Part shown: positions 24,495 through 28,087 of the stretch, piece by piece
Layout of the letters: every line of letters starts with the position of its first letter
Numbering within the stretch: the stretch's first letter is position 1
From: Acidobacteriota bacterium
GTDB taxonomy: Bacteria > Acidobacteriota > Vicinamibacteria > Vicinamibacterales > Vicinamibacteraceae
Reading direction: 5' to 3'
Length of the DNA: 28,087 nucleotides
Assembly (NCBI GenBank): GCA_023429845.1
Contig: JAEZCY010000006.1
Location: forward strand, 1-28,087
Made by a program: the position numbers and the translations under genes
Notes under the pieces: generated by a model
Database searches by the model: none
What the model was told of the DNA's origin: nothing
The model's input: only the letters and a program-made list of their open reading frames with translations

Positions 24495-24520
24495 CGTGCG
24501 GTGCGACAACAGTCCGCACG
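24495..24520 (+). terminator. hairpin after the beta-propeller gene
   Basis: CGTGCGG (24495-24501) and CCGCACG (24514-24520) form a 7-bp perfect stem with a 12-nt loop, starting one base after the stop codon. No T-tract follows, so termination is inferred. Confidence 0.45.
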
Positions 24521-24982
24521 AGGCAGCGCGAGTTGTCGCCCGGTTGTAGGGGCTTCCCCTGTGATTTTGCCCTCGGATAGTGATGACGCGCTGTAAGTCG
24601 CTCGCTGGCGGTTCGTTGCGAAATGGCGCGTGGTTCGGTACCCCGCTTGGACCCCGCGCAGGGTGTGGCTTGATCCGATCAGAAGACATCATCTGGGAAA
24701 CCGTCGTCCGGGACCTCCCTCAGGTGCTCGCGACGCTGCAGGGCGACCAGCAATAACGGCTGACATCCGTGAGCGGACGTCTCGGTGTGCAGCCGCGGCC
24801 GCCGCCTCGCTCCCGGGCACGGCTCTGCCTGGCACCGCTGGCAGGGCTGGCTCCTGCGGGAGCTTGGCTCGAGGCCGCCGCCGCGACGTGGGGCTCGAGC
24901 TGATCGACCGATACCTCGCCGGTGACTACGTCGCGGCGACGCGCGCGCTCGATGTCTCCCTGCAGCAGGGGCTCGAGCCCGG
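24521..24982. other. gene-poor stretch with one coding-like fragment
   Basis: Most of this ~460-bp region has no supported gene. Positions ~24897-24985 hold a coding-like stretch (LELIDRYLAGDYVAATRALD) with strong G/C third-position bias, cut off on both sides. I cannot assign it. It runs directly into the resolvase remnant, so it may mark an old recombination joint. Confidence 0.35.
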
Positions 24983-25263
24983 CGTGTCGGCGAGGGCATC
25001 GACACCTCGACTCCGGCCGGGCGGCTGCAGCTCCATATCCTGTCGGCGATGGCGGAGTTCGAGCGGGCGCGGATCTCCGAGCGAGAAGGCTGGCGTAGCC
25101 AGGGTGAGGGCGCAGGGGCGATGAATAGGGCGCCCGCGACGCCAACGGCTCACCGCTTCGGCGTTGGAGGAACTGCGCGGGCTCTCGGTCCGACAAGCAG
25201 CGGCTCGGCTGGACGTCTCGGCGGCAACCGCTCACAGGCTGCTGTCGTCGTCGATGCCAGCTA
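24983..25263 (+). pseudogene. serine resolvase/invertase C-terminal remnant with several frameshifts
   Basis: The first segment reads GEGIDTSTPAGRLQLHILSA then MAEFERARISER, the end of the resolvase catalytic domain and its long E-helix. A frame change continues with EKAGVARVRAQGR, and a third frame carries ALEELRGLSVRQAAARLDVS then AATAHRLL, the Hin/resolvase helix-turn-helix. At least two frameshifts separate these pieces, and the N-terminal domain with the catalytic serine is absent. It is a dead fragment of a Tn3-like or phage-type recombinase. Confidence 0.75.
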
Positions 25264-25344
25264 GCGCGTGGCCATTGTCGTGCGAGCGGCAACGCCGTAC
25301 CTTATGGCATCTCGCGCGTTCGTGGGAAAGGGGAGGCGCACGCC

Positions 25345-25470
25345 ATGTTCGGTTCGATCAGCGTCGCGGAACTGGTGATCATCCTCGTCGCGGGCGCAGC
25401 GCAACTCGCGATCCTCTTCGGCATCGTCTACTGGGCTGTGCGGCACGATCGATCTTACCTAGCCAGGTAA
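25345..25470 (+). CDS. 41-residue single-span membrane protein
   Basis: ATG 25345 follows GGGGAGG at ~9 nt. The product has one hydrophobic span (about residues 6-31: VAELVIILVAGAAQLAILFG) and a short basic tail ending YLAR. Its last codons and stop fall inside the palindrome at 25455-25470, at the edge of the IS element. The original C-terminus may therefore have been longer and replaced when the mobile DNA inserted. Family unknown. The ribosome-binding site and clean span support a real gene. Confidence 0.55.
   Translation: MFGSISVAELVIILVAGAAQLAILFGIVYWAVRHDRSYLAR
25455..25470. repeat. palindrome at the left IS edge
   Basis: TTACCT-AGCC-AGGTAA is a perfect 6-bp inverted repeat with a 4-nt loop. 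It directly abuts the TGCTAG start of the IS110-family element and supplies the TAA of the small membrane protein. It could be part of an IS end or target structure. Confidence 0.5.
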
Positions 25471-25479
25471 TGCTAGACA

Positions 25480-25490
25480 ATATGGAATGA
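25480..25490 (+). repeat. left subterminal inverted repeat of the IS1111-like element
   Basis: ATATGGAATGA, perfect inverted partner at 27065-27075. Homology extends inward as NCGG (25491-25494 against 27061-27064). Confidence 0.75.
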
Positions 25491-25603
25491 CCGGCCCGCT
25501 ATCGTAGCGTCGGGGTGCTGTCGCACTCGACGAGGTGGCGGTGACCACCGATTTCGCGGGTTAGCGCCTCACGGCGCCAGAGCCGCATCGATAGGAGCCG
25601 GTC

Positions 25604-26713
25604 ATGGGACACGTTACTACGTTCGTCGGCATCGATGCTCACAAGAAGGACCTCTTTGTGGCGATGGTGACCGGCGCCGGCACCACCCCGGTCACCTGGC
25701 AGCTGGCGAACGAGCCCGCCGCGGTGCGCCGGCTGGTGCGCAAGCTCGAACGCGAGGCGTCGGGCCCGGTGCGGGTGTTCTATGAGGCCGGCCCGTGCGG
25801 CTACGCGCTGCAGCGCCAACTGACGACGAAGCGCATCACCTGCGACGTGATTGCCCCGTCGCTGATGCCGCGCAAACCTGGGGAGCGCGTGAAGACCAAT
25901 CGCCGCGATGCGCGGAAGCTGGTCGAGTTGGGCCGCGCCGGCCTGCTGACGGTGGTGCAACCGCCGACCCCGGAGGATGAAGCGGTGCGCGATCTGGCCC
26001 GTGCCCGAGACGATGCGCGCGAGGACTTGCAGCGGTGCCGGCACCGGCTCGGGAAACTGCTGTTGCGGCGCGGACTGCACTACCCGGGGAAGAACTGGAC
26101 GCAAGCCCATCGCCGATGGGTGGACAGTCTGACGTGGGCACATCCTGCGGAGCGCGCCGTCGTGGAGGACTACCAACTCGCCATCGATCACACCGAGGCG
26201 CGGCTCATTGAATTGGACGCGCGCCTGGCGGAGATCGCCACGCAGGATCCGTATCGGGAGCCGGTGGGCTGGTTGCGCTGCTTCCGAGGCATCGACACGT
26301 TGACGGCGATGCTGATCCTGGCGGAACTGCATGACTTCCGCCGCTTTGGCTCGGCCCGCGCGTTGATGGCGTTTCTGGGCTTGGTGCCGGGCGAAGACTC
26401 GAGCGGGGAGAAGCATCGTCGTGGGCGCATCACGAAGATGGGCAATGCCCTCGTGCGCCGGATCCTGGTGGAAGCGAGCTGGCATTACCAGCATCGCCCC
26501 GGTGTCGGACGCGCACTGGCGGGCCGGCGGGCCGGGCAACCGCCGCGGGTCATCGCGATTGCCGACAAGGCGCAGCAACGGTTGTGTCGTCGCTTCCGGC
26601 GCATGCTTGCGGAGCACAAGCCCCCGGCCAAGGTCGTCGTGGCGGTGGCGCGGGAACTGGCGGGCTTCATCTGGGCGGCGCTGCAACCACCGACCGTCGC
26701 CCCGCAGTCGTAG
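25604..26713 (+). CDS. IS110-family transposase (DEDD recombinase)
   Basis: This is a full-length 369-residue transposase. AGGAG lies 7 nt before ATG 25604. The N-terminal RuvC-like DEDD domain has D11 (GIDAHKK) and E61 (FYEAGPCG), plus the KTNRRDARKL block with D102. The usual first aspartate of the KTDxxDA motif is N99 here. The middle is helical. The C-terminal Transposase_20 domain has FRGIDTLTAMLILAELHDF, FLGLVPGEDSSGEKHRRG with the candidate nucleophilic serine, and ITKMGNALVRRILVEASW. IS110-type enzymes recombine DNA under direction of an element-encoded guide RNA. The frame is intact, so the copy may be mobile unless N99 impairs catalysis. Confidence 0.93.
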   Translation: MGHVTTFVGIDAHKKDLFVAMVTGAGTTPVTWQLANEPAAVRRLVRKLEREASGPVRVFYEAGPCGYALQRQLTTKRITCDVIAPSLMPRKPGERVKTNRRDARKLVELGRAGLLTVVQPPTPEDEAVRDLARARDDAREDLQRCRHRLGKLLLRRGLHYPGKNWTQAHRRWVDSLTWAHPAERAVVEDYQLAIDHTEARLIELDARLAEIATQDPYREPVGWLRCFRGIDTLTAMLILAELHDFRRFGSARALMAFLGLVPGEDSSGEKHRRGRITKMGNALVRRILVEASWHYQHRPGVGRALAGRRAGQPPRVIAIADKAQQRLCRRFRRMLAEHKPPAKVVVAVARELAGFIWAALQPPTVAPQS

Positions 26714-26859
26714 CCCTGGCTGCTGCAGGCGCGTCGCGAAGGTGGCGGATGTCCATCGGCACGAATCAGAGGATCGGCGGCCTAGTTATGCGCTACAGAC
26801 TTCGGTCCCAACGCGCGCCCCTAGATTGCACGTCCTCTCGACGAAGCACTGTCATGCGT

Positions 26860-27040
26860 GCTCTGCCCCGGGCGACTGGGGTAACCACCGGATATCAGCG
26901 TGACTCGTCGTCGAAGCGTCCGATGTCGTCCGCCACCTTGGTGGCGCGAGCACTCCACCGCCCGTGGACTCTGCCGCCGTTGTGGACGCTGAAGAACGCG
27001 CCCACAACGGCTTGGAACACGACAGAACCGTGTTCCACAG
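26860..27040 (+). ncRNA. candidate guide (bridge/seek) RNA region in the IS right end
   Basis: Three strong hairpins follow each other. The first is CGCCACC-TT-GGTGGCG (26931-26946). The second is a perfect 10-bp stem, GCCGTTGTGG (26976-26985) with CCACAACGGC (27002-27011). The third is a perfect 9-bp stem, TGGAACACG (27013-27021) with CGTGTTCCA (27029-27037). No ORF covers the region. IS1111-group elements encode their target-choosing RNA downstream of the transposase, which is this position. RNA limits and loops are inferred. Confidence 0.45.
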
Positions 27041-27053
27041 ATCCCACAGGCAC

Positions 27054-27059
27054 TTGACA
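27054..27059 (+). promoter_or_regulatory. outward -35 element at the IS right end
   Basis: A perfect TTGACA points toward the right end, ~18 bp before the junction. IS110-group circles often build a promoter when both ends join. The left-end sequence gives only a weak -10, so function is uncertain. Confidence 0.3.
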
Positions 27060-27064
27060 ACCGC

Positions 27065-27075
27065 TCATTCCATAT
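27065..27075 (-). repeat. right subterminal inverted repeat of the IS1111-like element
   Basis: TCATTCCATAT, perfect reverse complement of the left copy at 25480-25490. Confidence 0.75.
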
Positions 27076-27078
27076 CAG

Positions 27079-28087
27079 CTAGCAGCCCGTGGGAGAAGCC
27101 GCGTTTTCTAACGACCACATCGATAGCGTCAGATTCGAGCGCGTGCGACGGCGAAGGGAGCCGCGACAATCTGTGCCGGCGGTGCGGCGTGTCACCGACG
27201 TCGTGAGCACCCACAGTGTGGACAGCAGCGCGGCGAGTCGGCCTTGGAGGCCTCGCGGCGTCCCAACACCGACGAGGGTCCGCATGAGCAGCCCGAGATT
27301 GAAGCCGCCCACATGCACGAGTAGCCGCTTGAGGATGTTCTCGTGACCCCGCAGATGCGTGCGGCGCATGGCTCCGGTCTCGTACGTGTGGGCGAAGGTG
27401 CGTTCGAGATACTCGCCGCGTCGGCGCAGGAGGCGGACGCCGCGGGGGCGACGGATGCGTCGACGATTGGCGTACACCGCCGCGCGAGCCTCGGGCTTGT
27501 GGCGCCAGCACCGGCGCCCTCGGTCCGGCTCCGAGATGTAGGTGCGGATCCCGATGACGGCGAGGTCGACGAGCCGATCGTTGCTGTGAAATCCCTTGTC
27601 CGTGACCAGCTCGCGCAGCACGTCGTCGGCCGGCAGGACGGCTTCCAGATGCTCGGCGGCGGCGATCACGGTGGCCTGCATCGTGGTCGTGTCGCCCTCG
27701 TCCGCATCCTGCACCGTCACCGCCACGACCGCGCCCGTGTCGAGGTCGACGGCGTGCTCCGCTTTGTGTGCGAGGTGCGTCCGGCCGTCCTTCATCTTCG
27801 TGATCTTGGCGTCGGGATCGTGCGGGTGGGTCCAGTCATCGTTGGAGCCCTTGTACTTGCGCCGCCGATCGATCCGCGCGAGATCCGCGCGCGTCGGCGT
27901 GCCAATGCCGGAGGCCTTCGCCAGCGTCGTCAGAAACTCCTGATAGCCGTCGCCGGTATCCCGCCGCACGATGCTCCGCAGCGCCGCATTCGCTTCCAGC
28001 GTGGTCCCATCCAGGCCCAGCGTCGTGCCTTTCAGCAACTTCGCGGCGGCCGGGACCTCGAGCACCCAGACGAACACGGCCTGATGC
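27079..28087 (-). CDS. DDE transposase, IS1182/IS5-like, partial (5' end outside window)
   Basis: The last ~335 residues are present, with no frameshift, and run off the right edge; the GTG at 28077 is unlikely to be the true start, as HQAV precedes it in frame. Catalytic residues fit the DDE fold: D in GLDGTTLEANAALRSIVRRD, D in VTDKGFHSND, E in YLERTFAH. Also present are DWTHPHDPDAKITKMKDG, HKAEHAVDLDTGAVV, SEPDRGRRCWR and HVGGFNLGLLMR, typical of a group usually labelled IS1182 or IS5/IS1182. The protein ends ...TGC-stop at 27079. These last bases (TGCTAG) coincide with the edge of the IS1111-like element, so that element seems to have inserted exactly at this stop codon, separating the gene from its own IS end. 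Confidence 0.85.
   Translation of the reverse strand, partial: HQAVFVWVLEVPAAAKLLKGTTLGLDGTTLEANAALRSIVRRDTGDGYQEFLTTLAKASGIGTPTRADLARIDRRRKYKGSNDDWTHPHDPDAKITKMKDGRTHLAHKAEHAVDLDTGAVVAVTVQDADEGDTTTMQATVIAAAEHLEAVLPADDVLRELVTDKGFHSNDRLVDLAVIGIRTYISEPDRGRRCWRHKPEARAAVYANRRRIRRPRGVRLLRRRGEYLERTFAHTYETGAMRRTHLRGHENILKRLLVHVGGFNLGLLMRTLVGVGTPRGLQGRLAALLSTLWVLTTSVTRRTAGTDCRGSLRRRTRSNLTLSMWSLENAASPTGC

Larger units (their letters stand above)
25471..27084 (+). mobile_element. IS110-family (IS1111-like) insertion sequence, apparently complete
   Basis: Left TGCTAG-N3-ATATGGAATGA (25471-25490) is matched in inverted orientation at 27065-27084, with 17 of 20 bases identical and a perfect 11-bp core. 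The element has ~113 bp before the transposase and a ~350-bp non-coding right end. This layout, and subterminal inverted repeats, are typical of the IS1111 group rather than IS110 sensu stricto. GCTAG also occurs as a direct repeat at 25472-25476 and 27078-27082. The actual ends may therefore lie just inside it, with GCTAG as core/target. Exact boundaries need a second copy. Confidence 0.7.

Noticed and set aside
1..28087. CRISPR arrays, tRNA or rRNA genes
   Set aside because: I saw no regularly spaced repeats, cloverleaf-like segments or rRNA sequence on reading both strands.

Overview
The window is high-GC DNA with strong G/C third-position bias. The gene mix suggests an Acidobacteriota-type soil bacterium, plausibly class Vicinamibacteria (Luteitalea-like). 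The markers are a CBM9/DUF5916 outer-membrane protein, a TonB-dependent receptor (TBDR) with an N-terminal carboxypeptidase-regulatory-like domain, a PQQ-type sugar dehydrogenase, KaiC with a hybrid kinase, and several insertion-sequence remnants. The taxonomic call is inference from families, not from a marker gene.

Layout. 1-6245 is metabolism and envelope: the 3' end of a sugar dehydrogenase, a convergent Zn alcohol dehydrogenase, a Cu+-type P-type ATPase without its N-terminal metal-binding region, and a DUF5916 protein. 6388-11874 is signalling: a single-domain response regulator, a PAS hybrid histidine kinase, and a double-domain KaiC overlapping a second hybrid kinase by 26 bp. 11955-16030 holds a Tat-exported metallophosphoesterase and then a cluster of decayed genes: a beta-lactamase-fold protein without its catalytic motifs, a methyltransferase without its SAM-binding segment, and a frameshifted amidohydrolase tail.

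16112-19740 is the most interesting part. A minus-strand operon encodes a 64-residue membrane protein, a CarH-like MerR/B12-binding regulator and a TonB-dependent receptor. Both junctions are ATGA stop/start overlaps. The regulator keeps the Wx9EH and ExHxxG signatures of adenosylcobalamin photoreceptors. Two 11-bp-spaced direct repeats of the CarH operator type cover the -35 region of the candidate promoter. This suggests a light- and/or B12-responsive repressor controlling a nutrient receptor and itself.

19850-22116 has an IS3-type transposase remnant, then a GH1 glycosidase coupled to a short-chain dehydrogenase broken by a CT-repeat frameshift. 22209-24493 has a polytopic membrane protein and a secreted YVTN beta-propeller. 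24494-28087 is a mobile-element zone: a shattered serine resolvase, a small single-span membrane protein, an intact IS110-family (IS1111-like) element with inverted repeats and a hairpin-rich right end that could encode its guide RNA, and a partial DDE transposase at whose stop codon that element appears to have inserted.
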